A DNA stretch of 64,000 nt from Paraburkholderia sp. PGU19 (lineage in GTDB: Bacteria > Pseudomonadota > Gammaproteobacteria > Burkholderiales > Burkholderiaceae): NCBI RefSeq assembly GCF_013426915.1, contig NZ_AP023182.1, positions 930,001 to 994,000 on the forward strand, written 5' to 3'. The position numbers were made by a program, and so were the translations under genes. Within the stretch, counting starts at the first letter, position 1; each line of letters starts with the position of its first letter. The notes beneath the pieces are model-generated. The model searched no databases. It saw nothing but the letters and a program-made list of their open reading frames with translations, and was not told where the DNA came from. Below, one piece after another: positions 52,917 to 61,984 of this stretch.

Positions 52917-53657
52917 ATGCCGACACTGGTGCCAGCCGCCGCGCGCGCGTTGGCGATCTTCGAGATATTTGCGCGCGAGAAGCGTGAGCTCACCAATTCC
53001 GAACTGGCGAAGTTTCTTGGCGTGGCGGAGAGCAGTTGTTCCGATCTGGTCAATACGCTTATCGGGCTTGGGTACATCAATCGGGCACAGCAGTCTCGAA
53101 CGCTCTACCCGACCAGTCGGCTCTTTTTCATCGCGTCGGAGGTCAACACGAACGACTGGAGGGGCGCGAAGATCCAGCAAGTGTGTGAAGCGCTGCGCGA
53201 CAAGACCGGTGAAAGCGCGCTATGCGGGGCACTGAGCAACAGGTCCGTGACCGTGCTGGCCTTCTCGCCGGGACGTGATCCGTTGCGCTACACGCGCAGT
53301 CGTGGTGACCGGATCAGCTTGCATGTGTCCTCTATCGGAAAGGCGATCCTGGCGAAACTGCCCGTCGAGCAGGTCGCGAAAGAACTCGGCAACGAGTCGT
53401 ATGAAAGGTTGACGCCCAATACGTTGACCGAGCCGGTCGAGCTCGCCCGCCAGGTCGAGGAGTTTCGCCACAAGGGCTGGGCATATCTTGAGAACGAGGG
53501 CAGTGAGGGATTGGCGTCAATTGCCGTTTCAGGGCCTATCGGCGGCGAGCTTCTTGCGTTTTCGATCACGGGCGCCCAGCCACGCATCAGACGAAATCAG
53601 GTGGAATACTTGAATGCGCTGAAGGAGCTGTGCGCTGGCGTTTTCGATCACGACTGA
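52917..53657 (+). CDS. IclR-family transcriptional regulator
   Basis: A 246-residue regulator with an N-terminal winged helix (ALAIFEIFAREKRELTNSEL, then FLGVAESSCSDLVNTLIGLG) and a C-terminal IclR effector domain (SLHVSSIGKAILAKLP, GWAYLENEGSEGLASIAV). It probably senses the acid or a CoA-pathway intermediate and controls the divergent SDR-to-MFS operon. ATG 52917 has AAGGAG five bases upstream, better than the in-frame GTG at 52911. Confidence 0.92.
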   Translation: MPTLVPAAARALAIFEIFAREKRELTNSELAKFLGVAESSCSDLVNTLIGLGYINRAQQSRTLYPTSRLFFIASEVNTNDWRGAKIQQVCEALRDKTGESALCGALSNRSVTVLAFSPGRDPLRYTRSRGDRISLHVSSIGKAILAKLPVEQVAKELGNESYERLTPNTLTEPVELARQVEEFRHKGWAYLENEGSEGLASIAVSGPIGGELLAFSITGAQPRIRRNQVEYLNALKELCAGVFDHD

Positions 53658-53712
53658 CATCCGATGAATGCGCGGTGGCCGGAATAGCTTGAGGGTACTT
53701 GCACGGAAGTAC

Positions 53713-54420
53713 TCACTTTTTAATTCTCGCGGGGCAACCCAGGTTTCCGTCCGATCTTCGCGGAAGTAGTCTGCGGTCAAACTGAAGGGTCGGATAACTG
53801 GGGCTATCCGACCCTTCGTTTCGGGACATTGATTGATGCGTCAACGGATTTGCACCCGCTCGCACAACTAATTTTGTTACTACCGCTGCGCGCTGCTCGT
53901 CCTCCCGTTTCGCGGCCACGGTTTTGTCCAGTTTTTGGTTGCGCCGGGTCTGGTCCGCCGTCGCAAGCGCCTGACGGTACCCGCCTGCGGTTCTGGCCAG
54001 TTTCGCAGCCTCGCTCCAGAAGCCGCGGCGAGCCTTCACGCAGTCAATAAACAACCGGTATTCCGCTGCGACGGTCGTGGACATCGGGGCGAGCCTGGCC
54101 ACCGGCGCGAAGGCCGGGTAGGGGAGCGCGACACCACCGACGTCCGGACACATCGTCGCGCAGCGCCGCAATCCCGCTATCGCGGCCGCGGGCGTCGCGG
54201 CGCAGACCTGCAGGCGCGCGTTCTCCCAGCGGGCAACAAACTGACCATCGACGCCTTGATAGAGCCAGCACCAAGGCATCGCTGCCTGGGCGGACGTGAC
54301 GCCATTTACAGGCTCGTCGGAACGAAGCGCATTCAGCGCGCAGGCGCGCATGACGGTATGCCATCTCGATGCATACGGCAGCACGCTTCCACGATGCCAG
54401 GTCAGACGGGAGTCAGGCAT
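53713..54420 (-). CDS. TniQ/TnsD-like protein, short
   Basis: A 235-residue frame overlapping the ATPase gene by eight bases. The first ~40 residues (TWHRGSVLPYASRWHTVMRA) resemble the N-terminus of TniQ-family target-selection proteins, which usually have 300-450 residues. Its last ~35 codons cross a strong hairpin (53787-53814), so the natural C-terminus may end earlier or be lost. Position after the TniB-like gene matches tniQ in Tn5053-type operons. No zinc-finger cysteine cluster is seen, so target recognition may be altered. Confidence 0.45.
   Translation of the reverse strand: MPDSRLTWHRGSVLPYASRWHTVMRACALNALRSDEPVNGVTSAQAAMPWCWLYQGVDGQFVARWENARLQVCAATPAAAIAGLRRCATMCPDVGGVALPYPAFAPVARLAPMSTTVAAEYRLFIDCVKARRGFWSEAAKLARTAGGYRQALATADQTRRNQKLDKTVAAKREDEQRAAVVTKLVVRAGANPLTHQSMSRNEGSDSPSYPTLQFDRRLLPRRSDGNLGCPARIKK
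53787..53814. terminator. Strong hairpin between iclR and the transposition genes
   Basis: GGGTCGGATA (53787-53796) pairs perfectly with TATCCGACCC (53805-53814) around an 8-base loop. It sits between two convergent units and probably terminates one or both, although the following bases are only moderately T-rich. Confidence 0.5.
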
Positions 54421-55450
54421 GTTTGGCCCTGCGTCGGGTGTCTCCCCGCAGCGCTGCGCTCGCCGATACCAGTGCCATCAGGGTGCCGTGCCAGCTTGCG
54501 TCGACAGCGCTCCTCCATGCGTCGGCCGAGATGGCTACATCGATGTCGACGCCGCCCGCGACGCGCAGTAAAACGTGGCGACAGGCTTGCGCGACAGTCT
54601 TCATCGGGAAGTCTGCTGGTCCCGCGTAACGCGGCGGCAGTGAGTCCTCCATTGCTCTCATCAATGTCTCGGCGTGATCCGCCATCCGGAAGCCGTCCGC
54701 CCACTGCAGAGGCGCGAGTCCCGCCGTGAACGAGCAGCCTGAACCAGCTGGCCATTCGCTCCCTTCGTCGTAGCCACGCATCACGTAGGCCAGTTCGCTG
54801 ACGTGACGCACGCCGTGAAACGGTTCCGCGGCCAGCATGAAGCGGGCAGCGACGTGGGCACCGCCCGCCAGCGCCATGCCGATCGGCTCGTCAAAAAACT
54901 GCAGCGACGCGATCGAGAATACAGACAGGCGGATTCGTTGCTTCTCGAGCAGGCTGTGAAGTTCTACCAGCCAGATCCACTCGCGCTGACTCATACCTTG
55001 CGCCTCATCGATCACCAGCACGAGAAACCGGCCGCCGCCCTGGGCGGCAAGTTCAATCCACCGCTCGACCAGCATCGTCTGACGCTCCAGCGGGCTGCGC
55101 CGCGACTGCGCCAGCCGATGACCGCTTGCTTCAAGAAGGTGTGCATAGAATCGCCCCACCGCTGCGGCGCTCCCGGAGTCCGTATGGCTCCAGATGACCA
55201 GCGGCACGTGGCCGCCGTGACGCTCAGAGAGCAGGCGTTGCAACCAGTGGTCGACCGCGCTCGACTTGCCAAAGCGGGATGGCCCGAAGATCGTCGCTCC
55301 GTCGATCTGGTCATCCAGCCACATACTGATGCGCTCGACCATGTCATGGATGGCGATTGTGAACAGGGAATAGTCGCGCGTGACAATCGGATGATCTCGC
55401 GGCACGTGAGCGGCAACCAGCGGCTCTGCAGTTTCGGGAAACATTACCAT
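54413..55450 (-). CDS. tniB: TniB/TnsC-like AAA+ ATPase
   Basis: A 345-residue ATP-dependent regulator of transposition. Walker A is FGPSRFGKSSAVDHW (residues ~57-71) and Walker B is FLVLVIDEAQGMSQ (~145-158), followed by a sensor-like region LSVFSIASLQFF. Such proteins polymerise on target DNA and license the transposase. Start and stop overlap its neighbours by a few bases, so the three genes are translationally coupled. It could also be an IstB-like helper, but order and size favour TniB. Confidence 0.8.
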   Translation of the reverse strand: MVMFPETAEPLVAAHVPRDHPIVTRDYSLFTIAIHDMVERISMWLDDQIDGATIFGPSRFGKSSAVDHWLQRLLSERHGGHVPLVIWSHTDSGSAAAVGRFYAHLLEASGHRLAQSRRSPLERQTMLVERWIELAAQGGGRFLVLVIDEAQGMSQREWIWLVELHSLLEKQRIRLSVFSIASLQFFDEPIGMALAGGAHVAARFMLAAEPFHGVRHVSELAYVMRGYDEGSEWPAGSGCSFTAGLAPLQWADGFRMADHAETLMRAMEDSLPPRYAGPADFPMKTVAQACRHVLLRVAGGVDIDVAISADAWRSAVDASWHGTLMALVSASAALRGDTRRRAKHA

Positions 55451-57756
55451 TGCTGCGCCCGCCGCATGGGTGGTAGTGCCGTCCCGATTCCACGATCCCG
55501 TTGAGCGGGCACCGCGTCGTGTTCTGCTGACGTGCTGCCCATCCTGGAAAGGCTCACCATTGATTGACCGGCGACCTGCTCTGCATGCTTTTGCAGGATG
55601 CGCCTGGCTTCCAGATACGCGGGGTGGGCGGGTAGCTTGCCCGAGGGTGTCGCCTCGGCGTAGCGGATCAACGCCTCAACGGCGTCGCTGTTCGTCGCCA
55701 GATGCAGTAGCCGGCGCTTCTCAAGTGAGCGGATCGCCTGTCGCACATAGAGCGAATGAGGCGTTCGGTGCCAGGGGGGTGCGGCGCGCACGACGCCGAG
55801 AAAATGCCCCTGCTGTGTCGACACGGTGGCGTAGCGCGCGTCGTCCTCGTCATCGAGATTGAGCCACAGGTTTTCACCCAGCAGATCGGTGCGCAGGCAA
55901 AGCCACTCCGCTGAATAGCGGCCGTTGGCAAAATTGAAATGGGGCCGGCGGCCGCTTTTCACGCCACCGAGCAGCGTGCACAGCTTGCGCGTACCGACGA
56001 TGCGCCGCACGGCGTCAGGGTCGGCTCGTCGTGGTTTAAAGTTTCCTTGTGCGAGCAGTCGGTCCAGCTGTTCGAGGGGGCTCCGATATCCAAGTCCCGA
56101 ATGCGGTGTTGCGTTGTAGTTTGCAATGAGCGTGTCGAGCAACTCTTGCGCATATTCGAGCTGGAACTGGGTGGCGAGCGCCGCTGCGTCGGGATCCGTA
56201 CCGCGTCGAGCCACTGGCGAACTTCCGGTTGTGGTTGAGAGTCGATGGAAACCGTCGGCTGCCAGACGTGCGAAAAATGATTCTATAAACGGCCGGTCGT
56301 CCTTGCTGCGTCGGCGGCTAAAGCTCGCACGGTCCTGTGGCTTGACGAGCTTTGCGCCCACCACGTCGTGCAGGACCCCGTCGACGCGCTTGCAGATGTT
56401 GGCGAGCGCACCATCGACGCTGAATTCGTTCCAGCATGCACCGACCAGTTGAGGAAAGCGGTGAGCAGGCAGGCCAGCGCCTGGCAGATAGGCTGCATTG
56501 CCGAACTGCAGCTCGCGTGGCGCCCATGGCTGCAGGGCGCAGCGGATGGCGCGCAGTACATCCTCGGCCGCACATTCCCGGCGCAAACTCAGGTGGTAAC
56601 CCAGCACTGCGCGCGACGCTACCTCAATCAGCACGACGACCCACAGTCGGTGAATCATGCGAGGCTCGGTTCCGCCGTGCGGTGACGGGACCAGCACCAT
56701 CATCCGACTGTCAAGCTTGTGCGCGTCGCACTCAACGCGCTCGAATGGAGCAAGAAGTGGGCGACGCGTGCCGTCGCCGCTCGCGGCCTTGCGCGCTGAG
56801 TCGTCGCTGGTGAGTTGACGGGCTCTGGCAGGATTCTCGGCGAGCACGCGGTCGATGAAGCGGGAGAGGGTCACGTAACCACGCTTCTCGACGTTGAATG
56901 GCCAGTCGCCCCGGTGCTCGAAGCCGCGATCGCGCAATTCAGCGAGAAACCATCGGAACACTGCCATGCGCGGGCGAAGCGAAGATTCGAGGACGCTACG
57001 TTTGCGCAGGATGTGCTCCCGCAAACAGCTTTCGAACCCTCGTCCCGCCGGAGATTGGAAAACCCATTGCAGTGCACCGACTGCTCCGCCGCCCCACGCA
57101 TTAGGCTTGATCGGCGCCTTTCTATCGTAGGACTTGACGCGCGCATAAGGCAGGAGTCCGCGCCAGCCGTGAACATCTCCGTCGGGATGGACGGCGAGGC
57201 AGCGCTCGGTGAGCAACCGGTAGGTCTGGACCCGGCTCATCGCGCATGCCGTCTTGAGTTGTGCATCAGTAGCACCGTCAAGGTACAGGCGGATTGCGCG
57301 CTCTCGTCGCCCGTACAACGCGTCACGCTCAGGGGAGAGGGCAGCTCTGTCAACTCTGGGCCAGATTGCGAGATCGACGGCGTCCCCGTCCAGGTCGGCA
57401 CTTTGCGAATGATCGCATGCTCGCAACCGTGAGCGTCGTCTCATCATGCACTCCGCTGTCGTCTCGACACCAGAAACAAGGTTGGGCGATTTTGGGCAGT
57501 GCGTCGCGACCTTCGGAGACGGCGGCCACACGGTAGTCGACTTGGCGGGAAGAGTCGGTTCCGGGATGGCAGGCAAGCAGTGTCGCGATAATGAATGAGG
57601 AACTCCCGGCAATCGGACGGCGTTGATTGCAGCTAACTCGATTAGCGCGGCGAGCGTTCTCGGCAGCTCGACGGGCAACGTGCGGAAGCCGCTTGTCGAC
57701 CCTTCTCGGACAGGACCCACCGTACCACTACGTCGCCATTCGCCCGCACATGTCAT
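55444..57756 (-). CDS. tniA: TniA/TnsB-like DDE transposase
   Basis: A 770-residue Mu/Tn7-type transposase with an rve integrase core. The first catalytic Asp is in FERVECDAHKLDSRMM, and the Glu is in DRPFIESFFARL. A basic N-terminal region with HTH-like helices (AIRLYLDGATDAQLKTACAM) should bind the element ends. The C-terminal part is a Mu-type beta barrel followed by a tail that contacts TniB. ATG 57756 lies right after the short leader frame. The same frame stays open to 58329, but that part overlaps the TetR gene and has no protein character. Confidence 0.82.
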   Translation of the reverse strand: MTCAGEWRRSGTVGPVREGSTSGFRTLPVELPRTLAALIELAAINAVRLPGVPHSLSRHCLPAIPEPTLPAKSTTVWPPSPKVATHCPKSPNLVSGVETTAECMMRRRSRLRACDHSQSADLDGDAVDLAIWPRVDRAALSPERDALYGRRERAIRLYLDGATDAQLKTACAMSRVQTYRLLTERCLAVHPDGDVHGWRGLLPYARVKSYDRKAPIKPNAWGGGAVGALQWVFQSPAGRGFESCLREHILRKRSVLESSLRPRMAVFRWFLAELRDRGFEHRGDWPFNVEKRGYVTLSRFIDRVLAENPARARQLTSDDSARKAASGDGTRRPLLAPFERVECDAHKLDSRMMVLVPSPHGGTEPRMIHRLWVVVLIEVASRAVLGYHLSLRRECAAEDVLRAIRCALQPWAPRELQFGNAAYLPGAGLPAHRFPQLVGACWNEFSVDGALANICKRVDGVLHDVVGAKLVKPQDRASFSRRRSKDDRPFIESFFARLAADGFHRLSTTTGSSPVARRGTDPDAAALATQFQLEYAQELLDTLIANYNATPHSGLGYRSPLEQLDRLLAQGNFKPRRADPDAVRRIVGTRKLCTLLGGVKSGRRPHFNFANGRYSAEWLCLRTDLLGENLWLNLDDEDDARYATVSTQQGHFLGVVRAAPPWHRTPHSLYVRQAIRSLEKRRLLHLATNSDAVEALIRYAEATPSGKLPAHPAYLEARRILQKHAEQVAGQSMVSLSRMGSTSAEHDAVPAQRDRGIGTALPPMRRAQQW

Positions 57757-57883
57757 TGCCAACGGTAGCTGGTGACCTCGCCGTTGATTATGGCCCTTAA
57801 GTAATTCGACTTCCCGCGCGCGTCGAGATGCAATTTGCGCCCCGGCACCGGAAGCATCGTGTTGCCAGCGGCGCTGTACCGGT

Positions 57884-58594
57884 TCAGTCCAGTGCGGCGA
57901 CTTTGCGCGGCTGTCGCCTTTTCGTCTTTCCCCTGGACACGTCGACAACGCTCGGCGAGCACGCCCGGACGATCGTCTCCACGAGTGCCTCAAGCTCCTC
58001 TCGCTTCTCGCCCGACGACACGTCGAACAGCTCAAACACACCCAGGCCACGTAGGGTGGAAAACACCGACTTCGTAAATCCTTTTGGATGCGGATGATGT
58101 TCGTCAAGCTCGGGAAACGCCCCCCGGAACAGCGAAAAAAACTTCTTATCCTCATTCGCACGCTTGGCATCGATACGCGTGAAAATCGATGGCGTGGCCT
58201 TGCAGCCGAAGAACAGACTCCACGCCGTGAGGTAATCCGGCGCGCCGAAGATCTGCTTCCAAGCCTGGAGAACGAACGCTTCTGCTCTTTCGCGCAGTGG
58301 GAGCGCAGGATCCGGCCACACGCCACCATGATCGCTCAACGGGGCCATGGCTTCGTCCACCAGACGCTCCATCAGCGCGTCCCGACTTTCAAAGTGGTGC
58401 TGCAGAGCGCCAAGAGAGACGTTGGCCCCTCTCGCGATCTTCTGCAACGTCGCGCTTTTGAAGCCCTCCTCGCGAAGCAGCCGCTGCGCTGATTCGATAA
58501 TTTTTCGCTGGGTCGCCTCGATGCGCTCACTTTGGGGCGTTCGCGTACGCGCGGGTTGTGATGGAGATTCCATGGTTCTCGCCTGTTCAGTCAC
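57884..58594 (-). CDS. TetR-family transcriptional regulator
   Basis: A 236-residue repressor. The N-terminal HTH is IIESAQRLLREEGFKSATL, then QKIARGANVSLGALQHHFES, the classical TetR pattern. The helical ligand-binding domain runs to ~residue 215, and the tail is basic (KTKRRQPRK). It is divergent from the FAD oxidase gene, with ~230 bases between holding two related AT-rich motifs. It probably represses the downstream aromatic amino acid cluster. Confidence 0.92.
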   Translation of the reverse strand: MTEQARTMESPSQPARTRTPQSERIEATQRKIIESAQRLLREEGFKSATLQKIARGANVSLGALQHHFESRDALMERLVDEAMAPLSDHGGVWPDPALPLRERAEAFVLQAWKQIFGAPDYLTAWSLFFGCKATPSIFTRIDAKRANEDKKFFSLFRGAFPELDEHHPHPKGFTKSVFSTLRGLGVFELFDVSSGEKREELEALVETIVRACSPSVVDVSRGKTKRRQPRKVAALD

Positions 58595-58601
58595 ACGAAA
58601 A

Positions 58602-58763
58602 CAATAATAAATACTTCTCGGTTATTCGCAATCCCAATCCGCGCGGAACCGGCGGCGATTTGCCGCCCTTCGCATGGTCGATCACACCCTTTTTCAATCA
58701 ATTCCTGCTGCGACCGAGTTCTGCGGCCCGATAGGTACAAACACCAATAATAATAATTTATTG
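58602..58763. promoter_or_regulatory. Divergent promoter region with AT-rich repeat motifs
   Basis: CAATAATAAATA at 58602-58613 and CAATAATAATAATTTATTG at 58745-58763 share the CAATAATAA word. The second is an inverted repeat (CAATAA/TTATTG). They stand out in GC-rich surroundings and are candidate TetR operators or promoter elements for both directions. Confidence 0.4.
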
Positions 58764-58827
58764 TTTTTCTATAGTTGAGGGGTCGGCCGGCAACTCGCGG
58801 CCTCGTCCAACCTCAACCGGATCTGAC

Positions 58828-60156
58828 ATGTCCCGCCTGATTGACCGCCTCCCGAACGATGACCACACCAATGGCTGGAGCGCTTTGTTGCCTGAGCGCT
58901 CGCCGCGGCCGTCGCTCGTCGGTGACCGGGATTTCGACTGGGTGATCATTGGGGCCGGATACGCGGGACTGGCGGCCGCGCGCAGGCTGGCGGAACTGCG
59001 ACCGGGGGCGTCCATTGCCGTGGTCGACAGTGGTGTCGTTGGCGAAAATGCTTCCGGGCGGAATTCCGGATTCGCCATCGATTTACCGCACGCGCCTTCC
59101 ACCTCCGCTGCGTCGGTTGAACAGGGTCGCCGCGCGATCCGGGTCGGACGCTACGCGCTTGCCGAACTCGAGCGACTCATCCAGGACCATCGCATCGAAT
59201 GCGACTGGGAGCGACGCGGCCGCTATCACGCTGCGGTGACGAGTAAGGTCGCCGGCAAGGTGCTCGATACCTATGCGTCGAACCTGCGTGCGTGGGGAGA
59301 AGCGTTCGAGCCGCTCACGCGCGACGAACTTGAAAGCCGGTTGGGTACGCGCTATTACCACTCGGCGATCTACACGCCGGGCACCTGCCTGATGAATCCC
59401 GCAGCGCTCGTGCGCGGCCTTGCCGACAGCCTGCCGCCCGAAGTGGAACTGTTCGAAAACTCGCCGGTTGTCGAGGTGGAATTCGATGGTCCTTCGCCGT
59501 TCGTACGCACCACCACCGGCCGCATCCGATTCGGCAAGCTCTTTCTCGCCGTCAATGCGTTCTCAGCTTCGTTCGGCGTCTTTCAGGACAGGCAGATCCC
59601 GGTTCTGCTGTTCGCGAGTCTCACGAAGCCACTGACGTCCGCGCAACTGGCAAAGCTCGGCACAGACGCTAGCTGGGGCATCACGCCCGCGCATGGCGTG
59701 GCCGGCTCGACGCTTCGGCTCACTGCCGACAGGCGGCTGCTGATCCGCCAGGGCTTCGACTATTCCCCGTCGCTGAAAACCAACGAGGCGCGTCGCGATG
59801 CCGCCCGCGCGAAGCACATGGAACTGCTCGAACGTCGCTTCGCCCACCTGGGCGGCACGCTTGACATTGAACACTTCTGGATGGGCTGGCTCGCCGTTTC
59901 ACACAACCACGCGCCCGCCTTCGGGCAGGTTAGCGACAACGTCTATGCCGCCGCCTGCTGCAACGGTGCGGGCATCGTGCGCCATACCGCAGCGGGGATG
60001 CTGATCGCGGAACTCGCAAACGGCCAGCATAGCGAATTGACCGACGACTTTCTGATTCAAGGCACGGCCAGCTACATCCCACCGCGGCCCATCCGCGACA
60101 TCGGCGTGCATTTGACGCTGATGCGCGAACGGGCTTCCGGCCGGCACGAAATCTAG
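58828..60156 (+). CDS. FAD-dependent amine/D-amino-acid oxidoreductase (DAO family)
   Basis: A 442-residue flavoenzyme. FAD is bound by DWVIIGAGYAGLAAARRLAE (residues ~32-51), and ENASGRNSGFAIDLPHA follows, as in PuuB/DadA-like oxidases. The C-terminal return motif is AACCNGAGIVRHTAAG. These enzymes oxidise amines or amino acids to imines, yielding keto acids or aldehydes. Co-location with an amino acid permease and 4-hydroxyphenylpyruvate dioxygenase suggests an aromatic amino acid or amine substrate. It is the first gene after the TetR intergenic region. Confidence 0.88.
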   Translation: MSRLIDRLPNDDHTNGWSALLPERSPRPSLVGDRDFDWVIIGAGYAGLAAARRLAELRPGASIAVVDSGVVGENASGRNSGFAIDLPHAPSTSAASVEQGRRAIRVGRYALAELERLIQDHRIECDWERRGRYHAAVTSKVAGKVLDTYASNLRAWGEAFEPLTRDELESRLGTRYYHSAIYTPGTCLMNPAALVRGLADSLPPEVELFENSPVVEVEFDGPSPFVRTTTGRIRFGKLFLAVNAFSASFGVFQDRQIPVLLFASLTKPLTSAQLAKLGTDASWGITPAHGVAGSTLRLTADRRLLIRQGFDYSPSLKTNEARRDAARAKHMELLERRFAHLGGTLDIEHFWMGWLAVSHNHAPAFGQVSDNVYAAACCNGAGIVRHTAAGMLIAELANGQHSELTDDFLIQGTASYIPPRPIRDIGVHLTLMRERASGRHEI

Positions 60157-60211
60157 CGCAAGCGCTTTCGCGCACCGAGCGCGACTTTTATTCAATCAAG
60201 GAGACATAGCA

Positions 60212-60541
60212 ATGCGGAGCATCCGACTCATCAAGGGCGACTCGATCCAGACCGCGGATCGGGGAGGCGCCGCCGATGGCACGGCAGAAATCTCGTGGGC
60301 CATTTTCGACAGGGAGGGTGCAGTCCTGCCTTGCGGTTTTGGCCGCTGGCACGAAGCGTTGTGCGAGCCGAAGACACTCACTTATGACGAAGTGATTCTC
60401 GTGCTCGAAGGCGTATTTGGCGTCGAAGCCAGCGACGGCATGCGAGTCGAAGGCCGTCCCGGTGACGTGATCGAGTTGTGCAAGGGCGCTACCGTCAAAT
60501 ACTTCGGCACTCACGCGAAGCTGTTCTTCGTGACCAACTGA
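60212..60541 (+). CDS. Cupin protein, EutQ-like
   Basis: A 109-residue single-domain cupin. The strand pattern EVILVLEGVFGVEASDGMRV followed by GRPGDVIELCKGATVKYFG is the second cupin motif, as in ethanolamine-utilisation EutQ proteins. The first motif's His residues are mostly missing, so metal binding is doubtful. CAAGGAG lies upstream of the ATG. It sits between oxidase and permease genes; it may bind a small molecule or aid the pathway, with no defined reaction. Confidence 0.8.
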   Translation: MRSIRLIKGDSIQTADRGGAADGTAEISWAIFDREGAVLPCGFGRWHEALCEPKTLTYDEVILVLEGVFGVEASDGMRVEGRPGDVIELCKGATVKYFGTHAKLFFVTN

Positions 60542-60558
60542 CACGTCAGGAGAACGGC

Positions 60559-61959
60559 ATGCAATCCAATTCCACTCACGGACATCTCGAGCGCAAGCTC
60601 CGGAACCGGCACATCCAGCTGATCGCGCTCGGCGGCACGATCGGCACCGGCCTCTTTCTCGGCTCCGCCGGCGTTCTCGAACTTGCCGGACCGTCCATGC
60701 TGCTCGGCTATGCGATCGGCGGACTGGTGGCATTTCTCATCATGCGTTTTCTCGGCGAGATGCTCGTCGAAGAACCGTGTGCAGGTTCGTTCAGCCACTT
60801 CGCTAACCGGTACGGTTCGCGCTTTGCCGGCTTCCTGTCGGGGTGGAATTGTGTCGCGCTATACGTGCTTGTCGGCATGCTCGAACTGACTGCCGTCGGC
60901 AAGTTCGTCCAGTTCTGGTGGCCGGGTATTCCGACATGGGTCACGGCGCTCGTCTTCTTCGTGATCATCAACGGTGTGAACTTCATCAACGTGAAAATCT
61001 ACGGCGAGGTCGAGTTCTGGTTCGCGCTGATCAAGATCGTCGCCGTGATCGCGATGATTGCGGTGGGTGCCTACATGATCTTCAGCAACGATCATCCCGG
61101 ACAGTCGGTGAGCAATCTCTGGTCACACGGCGGCTTCTTCCCGCATGGCGTTTCCGGTCTCGTGATGGCAATGGCGTTCATCATGTTTTCGTTCGGCGGC
61201 GTCGAAATGCTTGGTTTCACCGCAGCCGAAGCCGACAAGCCGCGCCAGGTCATTCCGAAGGCAATCAACCAGTTGATCTTCCGCGTTCTTGTGTTCTACA
61301 TCGGCTCGATGGCGGTGCTGCTCGCGCTTTCACCATGGGACCATTTGCTTGCGCAACTGCAAATGGGCGGCGGCACATACAGCAACAGCCCCTTTGTGCT
61401 CGTCTTCTCGGGCATCGGCGCAAACCTGGCGGCAAACGTCCTCAACTTCGTGATTCTGACGGCGACGCTTTCTGTCTATAACAGCATGGTGTATTGCAAC
61501 AGCCGCTTGCTCTACGGCATGGCAAGCGAAGGCAACGCGCCGAAGTCGCTGATGAAGGTCAACAGCCGCGGTGTGCCGGTGCGGGCCATCGTTTATCCCG
61601 CCGTCTTTACCGCGCTTTGCATCGTACTGAATTACGTTGCACCGGCGAGCGTGATTGAAATCCTGATGTCGTTGATCGTGGCCGCCCTTGTCATCACGTG
61701 GGTCACCATCATCGCGACGCATCTGTGCTTCCGGAAGGCGCGCATGGCAAGCGGTATGAAGTCCGGATTTCCTGCGCCTTTTGCCCCCATCACCAACTAT
61801 CTGTGCCTCGCTTTCATGGCGCTGATCGTCGGCGTCATGCTGCTGACACCGGGTATCCGTGCTTCCGCATTTGCGATCCCTGTGTGGATCGGCGCAGTGT
61901 ACTTCGCCTACCGCTGCGTGCTGGGCCGTCAGCCCGGAGCCATCATGGCCTCATCCTGA
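60559..61959 (+). CDS. Amino acid permease, AAT family
   Basis: A 466-residue, 12-helix inner-membrane symporter. The AAT signature [20 protein letters not shown] lies in TM1, with [17 protein letters not shown] in TM2 and [19 protein letters not shown] in TM6. Relatives import phenylalanine, tyrosine, D-alanine/D-serine/glycine or GABA; the substrate cannot be decided here. ATG 60559 has AGGAGAA upstream; an in-frame ATG at 60478 lies inside the cupin gene. It probably feeds the oxidase and dioxygenase encoded beside it. Confidence 0.9.
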   Translation: MQSNSTHGHLERKLRNRHIQLIALGGTIGTGLFLGSAGVLELAGPSMLLGYAIGGLVAFLIMRFLGEMLVEEPCAGSFSHFANRYGSRFAGFLSGWNCVALYVLVGMLELTAVGKFVQFWWPGIPTWVTALVFFVIINGVNFINVKIYGEVEFWFALIKIVAVIAMIAVGAYMIFSNDHPGQSVSNLWSHGGFFPHGVSGLVMAMAFIMFSFGGVEMLGFTAAEADKPRQVIPKAINQLIFRVLVFYIGSMAVLLALSPWDHLLAQLQMGGGTYSNSPFVLVFSGIGANLAANVLNFVILTATLSVYNSMVYCNSRLLYGMASEGNAPKSLMKVNSRGVPVRAIVYPAVFTALCIVLNYVAPASVIEILMSLIVAALVITWVTIIATHLCFRKARMASGMKSGFPAPFAPITNYLCLAFMALIVGVMLLTPGIRASAFAIPVWIGAVYFAYRCVLGRQPGAIMASS

Positions 61960-61984
61960 TTCACCTACTGTCTGGAAAATCGTC

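Larger units (their letters stand above)
53713..57857 (-). mobile_element. Tn7/Tn5053-like transposition module without cargo
   Basis: Three overlapping genes transcribed leftward encode a DDE transposase, an AAA+ ATPase and a short TniQ-like protein. They sit between an IclR gene and a TetR gene that both look intact. A 34-codon frame (57753-57857, ending ATGA on the transposase start) may be an element leader. I could not identify terminal inverted repeats or a target duplication by eye, and the 42.6-kb repeats do not occur here. The borders given are the outer coding limits only. Confidence 0.6.

Noticed and set aside
57757..58329. N-terminal extension of the transposase frame
   Set aside because: It overlaps the TetR gene on the same strand in another frame and reads as Arg/Ser-rich nonsense; the ATG at 57756 fits better.
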